DNA from: Pseudomonadota bacterium
GTDB lineage: Bacteria; Pseudomonadota; Alphaproteobacteria; Rhizobiales; Devosiaceae
DNA: 64,000 bases
Assembly (NCBI GenBank): GCA_023388175.1
Contig: JAEWGT010000008.1
Location: 248,001-312,000 of the forward strand
Direction of reading: 5' to 3'
Below are positions 20,009 through 28,607 of this stretch, piece by piece. The translations under genes were made by a program, and so were the position numbers. Position 1 is the stretch's first letter, and every line of letters begins with the position of its first letter. The notes beneath the pieces are model-generated. The model made no database searches and was not told the origin of the DNA. It saw nothing but the letters and a program-made list of their open reading frames with translations.

Positions 20009-21520
20009 CTACCCCGCCATTTCGGACAGAAACGATTCCGGCCCGTCGACTTCGCGCAGCTTCCTTCCCTGGATCTGCAGGAACCTCGTACCGATGGCGC
20101 GAAGAAATGCCCGATCATGACTCACCAGAATGCTTGTCGCGCCCTGCTCCCTGATGTCGGCCTCCAACTGTTCCTGACCGGGGATGTCGAGATGATTGGT
20201 CGGCTCGTCCAGCAGATAGAAGTTTGGCCGGGCGAGGCGCAGCGCGAGAAGCGCCAACCGGGCACGCTGGCCCAGGGACAATGTCCGGATTGGCTTGCCC
20301 TGCCGGTCGGGAGCAAAACCGGCGCCGGCAAGCAGTGCAATCGTGCGCCGGTCGCCTTCATCGAAGCGATGCAACAGGTAATCGAGCGGTGACGGATCGA
20401 GCGGCAGCCAGCCCAGGGCCTGATCGAGATAACCGGGCACCAGTTGCGGGCTGATACGTAGTCCCGCCGGTACCTGACCGGCCAGGGCCTCGGTGACGAG
20501 GCGCATGAACTGCGATTTGCCGGTGCCGTTGCGGCCCAGCAGCACCAGCCTGTCACCCTGAAACACATGAAGCTTGTCGATGGTGAAAAGCGTCCGGTCG
20601 TCGGGCGTAGTGACAGTAACGTTCTCGAAGGCCAGCATAACCCGCGCCTCTGCGCCGCTATTGCCGAGTTTGACGAGGCCCGTGCGGTCCCGATGGGCGT
20701 CCTGCACCTGCGCCTCGATCTTTTCGGCACGGTCGCGGAGTTGCTTTGACTTGACCGTAAGCAGATCGGAGCCGGAATTGATGCCTATATTGGTGAGTTT
20801 GGCCGCCTGCTTGCGCAATTGTGCTGCCTGCTTCAGGTCACGTTCGCGCTGGAGTTCGATAGCAGCGTCGATCTGCTCAAGTTCCGCACGCGCCGCCGAA
20901 TAAGGTAAGGGCAGATAGACCTGCTCGGCGGGACGCAGGAACAGCGTGCGGTTGGTGGTAGCGTCGAGAAAGGCGCGGTCGTGGCTGGCGATGACGACCG
21001 GCATGTTTTTCGCGGCATAGCCGAGCCACTCTTCCAGCAGGATGATGCGCCCCAGATCGAGATGATTGGTGGGCTCGTCCATCAGCAGGGCATCGGGCTG
21101 GGTGACCCAGGCCCGCGCCAGAAGCGCCATGCGCTGCCATCCGCCGCTCAGATGCGACAGTGGCCGCTCGCGCAGGTCGCCGGGGATGGCAAACTCTTCC
21201 ATGACCATATCGACCCGCCAGCTTTCACTGTCGAGCGTTGCGGCATCGAGGGCGCTGCCAATGAACTGCGCCGGCGTTTGCCCAAGATCGGCAAGCTCTA
21301 CATCCTGCGGCACGTAGCCAATGGTAAGGCCGCGCGAACGCGTGACGTCGCCTTCGCTGAGCTCGCTGATCCCGGCCATGGCACGCAGCAGTGTGGATTT
21401 GCCACGGCCATTGGGCGCCACCAGGCCGACACGGTCGCCATCGCCAATGACGAGATTGAGATTGGAAAAGAGGAGTTCGCCAGCGCGGTGGCCGGCATTG
21501 CGGAGGCTGATCATGCCCAT
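20009..21520 (-). CDS. ABC-F family ATP-binding protein
   Basis: ABC-F proteins are soluble twin-ATPase factors that act on the ribosome as translation factors or antibiotic-protection proteins. The 503-residue protein has two ABC modules: Walker A segments APNGRGKST and GRNGTGKSQ, signature segments LSGGWQRM and LSLGQRAR, and two LLMDEPTNHLD-type Walker B motifs. An alpha-helical linker rich in Arg and Lys (about 215-285) separates them and would reach the ribosome. No membrane domain is present. The gene converges with the GGDEF gene (seven bases apart). A 21-codon ORF with a strong ribosome binding site precedes it. Whether it protects against a drug cannot be read from the sequence. Confidence 0.9.
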   Translation of the reverse strand: MGMISLRNAGHRAGELLFSNLNLVIGDGDRVGLVAPNGRGKSTLLRAMAGISELSEGDVTRSRGLTIGYVPQDVELADLGQTPAQFIGSALDAATLDSESWRVDMVMEEFAIPGDLRERPLSHLSGGWQRMALLARAWVTQPDALLMDEPTNHLDLGRIILLEEWLGYAAKNMPVVIASHDRAFLDATTNRTLFLRPAEQVYLPLPYSAARAELEQIDAAIELQRERDLKQAAQLRKQAAKLTNIGINSGSDLLTVKSKQLRDRAEKIEAQVQDAHRDRTGLVKLGNSGAEARVMLAFENVTVTTPDDRTLFTIDKLHVFQGDRLVLLGRNGTGKSQFMRLVTEALAGQVPAGLRISPQLVPGYLDQALGWLPLDPSPLDYLLHRFDEGDRRTIALLAGAGFAPDRQGKPIRTLSLGQRARLALLALRLARPNFYLLDEPTNHLDIPGQEQLEADIREQGATSILVSHDRAFLRAIGTRFLQIQGRKLREVDGPESFLSEMAG

Positions 21521-21653
21521 GATTTCAACTCACTGGATCGGCGCGATTTCATCAAGCGCCATTTGCCGTTCAATCGGCGCCCGAGAGATTCGCGCGCCAT
21601 GACGGGCAAACCAGAGGTTTGGAGACTTGCGGGGAAGTATCCGGACCGGCTGG

Positions 21654-21719
21654 TCAGCCCTGCAGAGCAATCCGCAGGGCATAGACGGGTCCGCGCGTGC
21701 GATGCGTCTGAAATGTCAT
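21654..21719 (-). CDS. candidate leader peptide upstream of the ABC-F gene
   Basis: A 21-codon frame begins MTFQTHRTRGPVYAL and ends in TGA at 21654. GGGGAGGG lies four bases before its ATG, one of the strongest Shine-Dalgarno sequences in the window. It ends 133 bases upstream of the ABC-F start and no longer gene overlaps it. Leader peptides that stall under antibiotic stress are known to control several ABC-F resistance genes, so attenuation is an attractive reading. The coding status rests only on position and ribosome binding site. Confidence 0.45.
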   Translation of the reverse strand: MTFQTHRTRGPVYALRIALQG

Positions 21720-21731
21720 GCAGCCCTCCCC

Positions 21732-22228
21732 GTCGCAGGTGTTGAACAATAGGTAACAGCTACCCATGTTGGACGGGCAAGGCAAGAGCCATCAAACGAG
21801 ATAGAAAAGCAGGCTTGTGCCCAGCAGTGCGCCAAGGCGCGACACGCGGAAATTGGCCAGCCGGTACGCAATACTCAATCCGGCTACCGGCCAATGTCCA
21901 GGCGTGTTCGATCCGAACCTAACCCCTTGATACGCAGTACTGGGCAATTCGGGTCGCATACGGCAACTCCAGACAAACCGTATGTCCTTGTTCTAGCAGC
22001 GGGCACTTAAGAAAATGCTCCCAAAGAGCAAACGGGCGGTAAACCGGGTGACTTATCTTGGGACGCAACTGTATCGCGCCGAGCCGGAACGGTTCCTTAC
22101 CCGTTCCCCTTGACGGCCTTCGTGCCGCCATGGCTGTGGGAATTGCGCGCACAGCCAGACCCAGGAAAATCGCTGGGATATGCTAGGAAACGACCCGGCC
22201 TGATTCGGGCAGAACATATGGAACGTGC
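21732..22228. other. about 500-base intergenic region before parE, no gene seen
   Basis: This gap separates the divergent ABC-F leader ORF and parE. Short frames exist but none has a credible start or resembles a protein. Two inverted repeats are visible: ATTGG-CCA-GCCGGTA against TACCGGCCAAT at 21852-21895, and CATACGG against CCGTATG with a 14-base spacer at 21957-21984. Both lie where promoters or an untranslated RNA could be; neither has a terminator-like T run. Confidence 0.5.
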
Positions 22229-24241
22229 ATGTCTGATCTCTTCGGTAGCGCCGCGCCCAAGCCAGAAACACCAAAGCGGGAAGAGGCTGCAAAGCCCGCG
22301 CCGCGCAGCACCGCTGCGCCGGAAGCCTATGGCGCGGCCGATATCGAAATTCTGGAAGGGCTTGAACCAGTCCGGCGCCGGCCCGGCATGTATATCGGCG
22401 GCACCGACATCAACGCCTATCATCATCTCTTCGCCGAGGTGATCGACAATTCCATGGACGAGGCCATTGCTGGCCACGCAACGCGGATTGAAGTGCATCT
22501 GGGCGCCGATGGATACATAACGGTTACCGATAACGGTCGTGGCATCCCGGTCGAAAAGCATCCTAAGTTCCCCACCCGCTCGACGCTGGAAATCGTGCAT
22601 ACGGTGCTGCACGCAGGCGGCAAGTTCGATTCCAATGCCTATGAAACATCGGGCGGTCTGCATGGCGTCGGCGTGTCAGTGGTGAATGCGCTCAGCGATG
22701 ACATGATTGTGGAAGTCGCGCGCGACCAGCAGTTGCATCGCATCGTCTTCTCGCGCGGCCATGTGATTCAGGACGTCGAAAATATCGGCCGCGTGCAGAA
22801 TCGCAGGGGTACATCCACCCGCTTCCATCCCGATCCGGAAATTTTCGGAGCGACGGCGCATTTCTCGCCGGGCCGCATTTTCCGCATGACCCGCGCCAAG
22901 GCCTATCTGTTCGGCGGTGTCGAATTACGATGGAGCTGCGACGAAAGCCTTGCCAGTGACGATGTGCCGGCCAAGGCCGTGTTCCACTATCCTGATGGCC
23001 TCAAGGATTTCATGGCTGCCCGGATCGAGGGCGAGACGCGTATTACCGACGACATCTTCGCCGGCAAGAGCGGACGGCCCGGCAGTCATGGTTCGGTAGA
23101 ATGGGCAATCGCTTGGACGCTGGGCGATGGTGGCGTCCAGTCCTATTGTAATACAGTCCCTACCCCCGATGGCGGCACCCATGAATCGGGCATGCGGCTT
23201 GCTCTGCTGCGCGGTCTCAAGGGCTATGCGGAACTGACCAAGCACAAGGGCGCGGCCAATCTTACCGCCGAGGATATCCTGACGTCCTGCTCGGTGATGT
23301 TGTCGGTCTTCGTGCGTGAGCCCGAATTTGTCGGCCAGACCAAGGACAAGCTGGCCTCGGGCGAAGCCACCCGCATCGTGGACAATGCCCTGCGCGACGC
23401 CTTCGACCATTGGCTGGCTGCCTCGCCCAATCAGGCGGGAAAATTGCTGGACTGGGCGGTAGAACGTGCCGAGGAGCGCTTGCGCCGCCGCAAGGAAAAG
23501 GAAATCGACCGCGCCAGCGCCACGCGAAAACTGCGCCTGCCCGGCAAGCTGGCCGACTGTACGCAGAATGCGGCCCAGGGCGCCGAGCTTTTCATCGTCG
23601 AAGGCGACTCGGCCGGTGGCTCTGCCAAGCAGGCGCGCAGCCGCGCCAATCAGGCCGTGCTGCCGCTCCGCGGGAAAATTCTCAATGTTGCCGGCGCCAG
23701 CCGCGACAAGCTGGCCGCAAACCAGCTCATTGCCGACATGATCCAGGCGCTCGGATGTGGAACGCGCGATCGCTATTCGGAAGACGATCTGCGTTACGAC
23801 AAGATCATCATCATGACCGACGCCGACGTGGACGGAGCCCATATCGCCTCGTTGCTCATTACCTTCTTCTTCCAGGAAATGCCGCGCCTGATCGAGAATG
23901 GGCATCTGTACCTCGCCCTGCCCCCGCTCTATCGCATCAGCCAGGGCGGCAAGACGCTGTATGCGCGTGACGAGGCGCACAAGAACGAGTTGATGCAGAC
24001 CGAGTTTACAGGCAAGTCCAAGGTGGACATTACCCGCTTCAAAGGCCTCGGCGAGATGCCATATGCGCATTTGCGGGAAACAACCATGTCGCCAAAAAGC
24101 CGGACGCTGTTGCAGGTGAAGGTGCTGGATGACCGCGATGCGACCAAAACCGCGGTGGATCGCCTCATGGGAACACGGCCTGAAGCACGGTTCGAATTCA
24201 TTCAGGAGAATGCTGCCTTCGTGACCGATCTGGACATTTAG
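22229..24241 (+). CDS. parE: DNA topoisomerase IV subunit B
   Basis: ParE is the ATPase subunit of topoisomerase IV, which decatenates daughter chromosomes together with ParC. The 670-residue protein has the GHKL ATP-binding motifs EVIDNSMDEA, TDNGRGIPVE and GGLHGVGVSVV, then the TOPRIM motifs EGDSAGGS, PLRGKILNV and DADVDGAHI. The length without a large insertion and the overall pattern fit ParE rather than GyrB, though the two are close relatives. The first 35 residues are a variable, Pro/Ala/Lys-rich extension. The start is preceded by a weak purine tract. parC is not in the window. Confidence 0.92.
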   Translation: MSDLFGSAAPKPETPKREEAAKPAPRSTAAPEAYGAADIEILEGLEPVRRRPGMYIGGTDINAYHHLFAEVIDNSMDEAIAGHATRIEVHLGADGYITVTDNGRGIPVEKHPKFPTRSTLEIVHTVLHAGGKFDSNAYETSGGLHGVGVSVVNALSDDMIVEVARDQQLHRIVFSRGHVIQDVENIGRVQNRRGTSTRFHPDPEIFGATAHFSPGRIFRMTRAKAYLFGGVELRWSCDESLASDDVPAKAVFHYPDGLKDFMAARIEGETRITDDIFAGKSGRPGSHGSVEWAIAWTLGDGGVQSYCNTVPTPDGGTHESGMRLALLRGLKGYAELTKHKGAANLTAEDILTSCSVMLSVFVREPEFVGQTKDKLASGEATRIVDNALRDAFDHWLAASPNQAGKLLDWAVERAEERLRRRKEKEIDRASATRKLRLPGKLADCTQNAAQGAELFIVEGDSAGGSAKQARSRANQAVLPLRGKILNVAGASRDKLAANQLIADMIQALGCGTRDRYSEDDLRYDKIIIMTDADVDGAHIASLLITFFFQEMPRLIENGHLYLALPPLYRISQGGKTLYARDEAHKNELMQTEFTGKSKVDITRFKGLGEMPYAHLRETTMSPKSRTLLQVKVLDDRDATKTAVDRLMGTRPEARFEFIQENAAFVTDLDI

Positions 24242-24590
24242 TGAATAGCCAGAGGCGCAATAAAGCTGTCATCCTGAATTGGGTGAGTTGCACCGCTAAC
24301 CTAAAAACGGCCATTATTATTGACAGGCGGGGGCTTTGCGATATGGTCCGCGCCGCCGGTATAGTACCAAGTGCGCGCAGGCATATTTGCCGCCGCAGCG
24401 CCTGAGTAACCGGCGGGGCGTTTGGCGGACCGACAGAAGGCCGCCGAAACCCGAGCCGAGGGTGCTGAGGAATTCGTTGATTGGTTGGCACCCACAAGAG
24501 GCACGGTCCGAGGGGATTGCGCCTTTTGACCTCCAATGACCGGTCGCGCGACCCAGGCAATCCAGCCCGCCGCGACGCCGGACAGCATCC
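24242..24590. other. intergenic region and long 5' leader of the DEAD-box helicase gene
   Basis: These 349 bases hold no protein gene that I recognise. A promoter candidate at 24320-24347 would give a leader of about 240 bases before the helicase start. Within the leader, GGCGG-A-CC at 24424-24431 pairs with GGCCGCC at 24439-24445 around the loop GACAGAA, and GGTA/TACC forms a small hairpin near 24358. Long structured leaders are known on cold-induced RNA helicase genes, which is the basis for the functional guess. Confidence 0.55.
24320..24347 (+). promoter_or_regulatory. sigma-70-type promoter of the DEAD-box helicase gene
   Basis: TTGACA at 24320-24325 matches the -35 consensus exactly. 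TATGGT at 24342-24347 follows after a 16-base spacer and resembles a -10 box. It is the best consensus promoter I found in the window and implies a long untranslated leader. Confidence 0.65.
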
Positions 24591-26033
24591 TTGAGTGGAA
24601 CGACCGACTTGACCGACACCTTTTCCGGACTGGGCCTTTCGAGCAAAGTCACCGAAGCCGTTAGCGCGGCTGGCTATGAAAAGCCAACTGAAATCCAGGC
24701 GCAGGCCATACCGCACCTTCTCCAAAAGAAGGACCTGATCGGCATTGCCCAGACGGGCACTGGCAAGACCGCATCCTTCGTGCTGCCCATGCTGACGCTG
24801 CTGGAAAACGGCCGTGCCCGCGCCCGCATGCCGCGCACGCTCATTCTCGAACCGACCCGCGAACTGGCGGCGCAGGTTTCCGAGAATTTCGAGAAGTATG
24901 GCAAGAACCACCGGCTGACCATGGCCCTGATCATCGGCGGCGTATCGTTCGAGGACCAGAACAAGAAGCTCGATCGTGGCGTCGATGTGTTGATCGCCAC
25001 GCCAGGCCGCCTGCTGGACCAGATCGAGCGCGGCAAGATCATGCTCAATGGCGTGGAAATCCTCGTGATCGACGAGGCCGACCGCATGCTGGACATGGGC
25101 TTCATCGATGACATCGAAAAGATCGTGAATCGCCTGCCGCCCCGCCGCCAGACCATGCTGTTCTCGGCGACGATGGACGCACAGATCGAGAAGCTGACCA
25201 AGAAGTTCCTTCAGAACCCGGTTCATGTTCAGGTGGCTCGTGCTGCCTCCACTGCCGACACGATCGATCAGAAGCTGGTCAAGGTTTCTTCCAAGCCTGA
25301 CGAGAAGCGCGCCGCGCTGCGCGCTCGCATCGACGCATCTGAAGGCCTGACCAACGCGATCATCTTCAGCAATCGCAAGCGCGACGTGGCGACGCTCGCC
25401 CGGTCCCTGCAGCGTCACGGCTATTCGGCCGGCGCGCTGCATGGCGATATGGACCAGAAGAGCCGCATGGAAACGCTGGATGCGTTCAAGTCCGACAAGC
25501 TCACCCTGCTTGTGGCCAGCGACGTCGCCGCACGTGGCCTCGATATTCCGGCAGTGAGCCATGTGTTCAACTTCGACGTGCCGGTGCATGCCGAAGACTA
25601 TGTGCACCGCATTGGCCGCACCGGGCGCGCGGGCCGCAAGGGCGTTGCCTATACTTTGGTGTCTTCTGCCGACACCAAGCATCTCGATGCGATCCTGAAA
25701 TTGATCCAGAAGCCAATCGATTGGCTGGAGGACGCAGGCGACAAGCGTCGGCCGGCAGAGGATGCCGAAGCCCCCACGGGCCAGGTCAAGAGACCATCGC
25801 GCCGTCGTACTGCTGCAAAGACGAGTTCAGAGCCTGTTGAGGCCAGTGCGGCTCCAGCGCCAGCACGGGAAAAACCTGTTCGGGACAAACCGGAAGCCGA
25901 GCGGCCAAAGTCCGAATCGCGCCGCCGTCCGAAAAAGGTCGAGGAAACGATTGAGGACAGCGCCGAAGATGGTCCCTTCGGTTCTGCAGGGCCAGTTCCG
26001 GCATTTCTGCTGCGGCCAACGCGTATATCTTGA
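24591..26033 (+). CDS. DEAD-box ATP-dependent RNA helicase (RhlE-like)
   Basis: This helicase probably remodels structured RNA or ribosome precursors. The 480-residue protein has the full DEAD-box set: the Q motif TEIQAQAIP, motif I AQTGTGKT, Ia PTRELA, motif II written VIDEADRML, SAT in FSATMD, the C-terminal ARGLDIP, and HRIGRTGRAG. From about residue 390 the chain is a low-complexity tail rich in Arg, Lys, Glu, Pro and Ala, probably a disordered RNA-binding extension. The start must be a TTG: 24591 is used, but 24609, which gives LTDTFSGLGL, fits homologues equally well. A long leader precedes it. Confidence 0.93.
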   Translation: MSGTTDLTDTFSGLGLSSKVTEAVSAAGYEKPTEIQAQAIPHLLQKKDLIGIAQTGTGKTASFVLPMLTLLENGRARARMPRTLILEPTRELAAQVSENFEKYGKNHRLTMALIIGGVSFEDQNKKLDRGVDVLIATPGRLLDQIERGKIMLNGVEILVIDEADRMLDMGFIDDIEKIVNRLPPRRQTMLFSATMDAQIEKLTKKFLQNPVHVQVARAASTADTIDQKLVKVSSKPDEKRAALRARIDASEGLTNAIIFSNRKRDVATLARSLQRHGYSAGALHGDMDQKSRMETLDAFKSDKLTLLVASDVAARGLDIPAVSHVFNFDVPVHAEDYVHRIGRTGRAGRKGVAYTLVSSADTKHLDAILKLIQKPIDWLEDAGDKRRPAEDAEAPTGQVKRPSRRRTAAKTSSEPVEASAAPAPAREKPVRDKPEAERPKSESRRRPKKVEETIEDSAEDGPFGSAGPVPAFLLRPTRIS

Positions 26034-26178
26034 AGACATGCAGAGATGCAGTTGGCGTCGAACTATCAAATCCCAGTTATTTGTGATTATGTTAGGTGAT
26101 ACGACAACGGCAGGACAAGCATCGGATCAATGATTCGATGTTCGCCGGGGGGCAGCGCAACGAGGCGCGGGGTGATCA

Positions 26179-27246
26179 GTGTCGGACCAGGAATTCATGC
26201 GGGCGCTTGGCTATGCCAATGCAGCGTTTGATCTGCTCAAGCGCAGCGCTATTCCGCCTTATCCGCAATTTTATGAGCTGCTTTATACTTATGCCACGGG
26301 CGTAAATCCGTCGCTCAACAATCGGATCAATGCCGTTTTCCGCAGTGGTCATTCCCCGTCCACTGATCTGGCAGAGGCGCTGTATAACGAATTCCTGCGC
26401 AATGACATGAACGACCGCATGTCCAGCGTGTCCGAGCGCATGCACGCGCGGATCGAATCCGTCCATGACGCCATCGACGCTGCGATGACGACGGCCAATG
26501 CCTATTCCGGCTCGCTTCAATCGGCCACTGGCGACTTGGAGCGCGATCTCAGCAACGACGCCATGAAGCAATTGGCTACCAAGCTTCTGGCGGAAACGAG
26601 GCGGATGCAAGACACGAACCGCGAGCTGGAGCGGAAGCTCGAAGCGTCGCGCGACGACATCTCTGCCCTGCAACGCGACCTGGACGATGTGCGGCGCGAA
26701 TCCATGCTGGATCCGCTGACCAAGATCGCCAATCGCAAAAGTTTCGACGAGGGTCTGGCCCACGCTATTGCCGAGTCGCTGAAAACCAATGCACCGCTTT
26801 GCCTGCTGCTGGTGGACATCGACCATTTCAAGAATTTCAACGACACGTTCGGCCACCAGACTGGTGACCAGGTGTTGCGGCTTGTGGCGATGACGCTCAA
26901 ATCCAACATCAAGGGCAAGGATCTGGCGGCGCGCTATGGCGGCGAGGAATTTGCTGCAATCCTGCCATCGACTGATCTTCAGGGCGCGGTCATCGCTGCG
27001 GAGAATATCCGCAAGGCTATTCAGACCAAGGAACTGCTCAAGCGCTCGACCAATGAAAAACTTGGCCGTATCACCGCATCCTTCGGCGTCGCCTCTTTCC
27101 ATCCGTCGGATAATGCCATGGCGCTGATCGAGCGGGCTGACCAATGCCTTTATGCCGCCAAGCGCGCTGGCCGCAACCGGGTGGTGAGCGAAACCGAGCT
27201 GGTCGAGATCGCTGAAGTGTCCGACAAGGATGTTTCCGCCGCCTAG
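26179..27246 (+). CDS. cytosolic GGDEF diguanylate cyclase
   Basis: This 355-residue protein has no membrane segment. The N-terminal half (about 1-180) is alpha-helical, starting with a helical block around PPYPQFYELLYTYATG and passing into a coiled coil (about 125-175) rich in Glu, Arg and Leu. The GGDEF domain begins at DPLTKIANRKSF and has an intact catalytic YGGEEF near residue 258. The inhibitory I-site is degenerate (KGKD instead of RxxD). A GTG start at 26179 follows a GGGGTGA tract. Its stop is two bases from that of the convergent aroA. The same helical N-terminus recurs in Hyphomicrobiales GGDEF proteins; its signal is unknown. Confidence 0.92.
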   Translation: MSDQEFMRALGYANAAFDLLKRSAIPPYPQFYELLYTYATGVNPSLNNRINAVFRSGHSPSTDLAEALYNEFLRNDMNDRMSSVSERMHARIESVHDAIDAAMTTANAYSGSLQSATGDLERDLSNDAMKQLATKLLAETRRMQDTNRELERKLEASRDDISALQRDLDDVRRESMLDPLTKIANRKSFDEGLAHAIAESLKTNAPLCLLLVDIDHFKNFNDTFGHQTGDQVLRLVAMTLKSNIKGKDLAARYGGEEFAAILPSTDLQGAVIAAENIRKAIQTKELLKRSTNEKLGRITASFGVASFHPSDNAMALIERADQCLYAAKRAGRNRVVSETELVEIAEVSDKDVSAA

Positions 27247-27247
27247 G

Positions 27248-28516
27248 CTATTCGGCTGCTATTAGGGCAACACCCAATCCCGCCAGCATGTCCCAATATT
27301 CGGGATAGGTCTTGCCGGTGCAGGCCGGATCGAGAATGGTTATGCCCTTCACAAGCAGTCCCGCCAAAGCAAAGCTCATGGCGATGCGGTGATCGTGATA
27401 GGTTTCTATGCGCGCCGGTAGGGTTTGACCCCGGAGCGCAGGGTCGGAATGGACGACGAGATCGTCTCCCTCCTCGACGGCAAGGCCGGGACGGATGCGG
27501 TTCAATTCATTGGCGACGGCGCGAATGCGGTCGGTTTCCTTGACGCGCAGATTGGCAATGCCGACGAAACGGACCGGCTGATTGTTGAACGCGGCAACCA
27601 CCGCCATGGTGGGCACCGCGTCCTGCATCTGCGAGCCGTCGATGATTGCCGGCATGTCGGGGAACGCGGAAATGACGGCCTGGGCAGCCGCATCGGGCTG
27701 GGTAAAGGCGCCGGTGGGCACGCCCAGATCGATTTTGCCGCCCGTCAGCGCTTCGATACCCCAGAGATAGGTGGCAGCGGAAGCATCGGGCTCTATGTGG
27801 AAGTCGGTGGCCTTGTAGCCGGTTGGCTGAACGAGCCACGAGCCATCCTCGCGGGCCTCAACTCCCGCGCCAAAGGCACGCATGGCGGCCAGAGTGAGGT
27901 CGACATAGCCGCGCGCACCAATATCCTTGCCAGTAAGTGCAACTTCAATCGGGCCATCACCGAAAGGAGCGGCCATCAACAAAGCCGAGACATATTGGCT
28001 GGATAGGGACCCATCGATCTCCACCCTGCCCTTGCCGAAGCGGCCATTGCCACGAATGGTGACGGGCGGGCAGCCGGTGGAACTTTCTGCGGCGATGCCA
28101 AGGGACTTGAGCGCGTCGACCAGAGGCCTGATGGGCCTGAGGCGCATGTCTTCGTCGCCATCGACGGTCACCGTGCCGTCAATCGTGGCGACGGCGGCAG
28201 TGAGAAAGCGGGTGGCGGTTCCGGCATTGCCGAGAAAGAGCGGCGCGGCCGGCACCGTGAGCCTGCCGGTGCTGGTTACTCGGAAAAAGGTGGCATTGGG
28301 CTCGTCGATGCTCACGCCCATCTCGCGCAAAGCGCGGGCCATCAGCACCGTGTCCTTGCTCTTGAGCGCGCCGGTAAGCGTACTCGTTCCCTCGGCAAGC
28401 GCTGCCAACAGCAGAGCGCGATTGGTGATCGACTTGCTGCCGGGCGGCGAAACGTGGCCGGTCAAAGCACGATTGGGCGGGGTGATGGTGTAGGCGGAGG
28501 GAAGAGCGTTCGGCAT
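27248..28516 (-). CDS. aroA: 3-phosphoshikimate 1-carboxyvinyltransferase (EPSP synthase)
   Basis: AroA joins phosphoenolpyruvate to shikimate-3-phosphate in the shikimate pathway. The 422-residue protein has the substrate-binding PPGSKSITNRA near its N-terminus, LGNAGTATRFL in the PEP/glyphosate loop, and the C-terminal RVKETDRI and YHDHRIAMSFA motifs. In the loop, the residue after the Arg is Phe where E. coli has Pro101; as I recall, fungal AROM proteins have the same GNAGTAxRFL form. ATG at 28516 is used; the frame also allows TTG at 28528. It lies downstream of ntrC on the same strand, 91 bases away. Confidence 0.95.
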   Translation of the reverse strand: MPNALPSAYTITPPNRALTGHVSPPGSKSITNRALLLAALAEGTSTLTGALKSKDTVLMARALREMGVSIDEPNATFFRVTSTGRLTVPAAPLFLGNAGTATRFLTAAVATIDGTVTVDGDEDMRLRPIRPLVDALKSLGIAAESSTGCPPVTIRGNGRFGKGRVEIDGSLSSQYVSALLMAAPFGDGPIEVALTGKDIGARGYVDLTLAAMRAFGAGVEAREDGSWLVQPTGYKATDFHIEPDASAATYLWGIEALTGGKIDLGVPTGAFTQPDAAAQAVISAFPDMPAIIDGSQMQDAVPTMAVVAAFNNQPVRFVGIANLRVKETDRIRAVANELNRIRPGLAVEEGDDLVVHSDPALRGQTLPARIETYHDHRIAMSFALAGLLVKGITILDPACTGKTYPEYWDMLAGLGVALIAAE

Positions 28517-28607
28517 GATGGGGATCAATGCACCAGCGGATCAGAATCCGCAACGAAATCCTGTCGGGCTCCGCCGCAACACCATCATCTGACGCGCATG
28601 GCTTTGG

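Noticed and set aside
21919..22152. Open frame of 77 codons on the minus strand in the gap before parE
   Set aside because: It lacks a convincing ribosome binding site and resembles no family that I know; the composition is that of random frame. The gap was left as non-coding.
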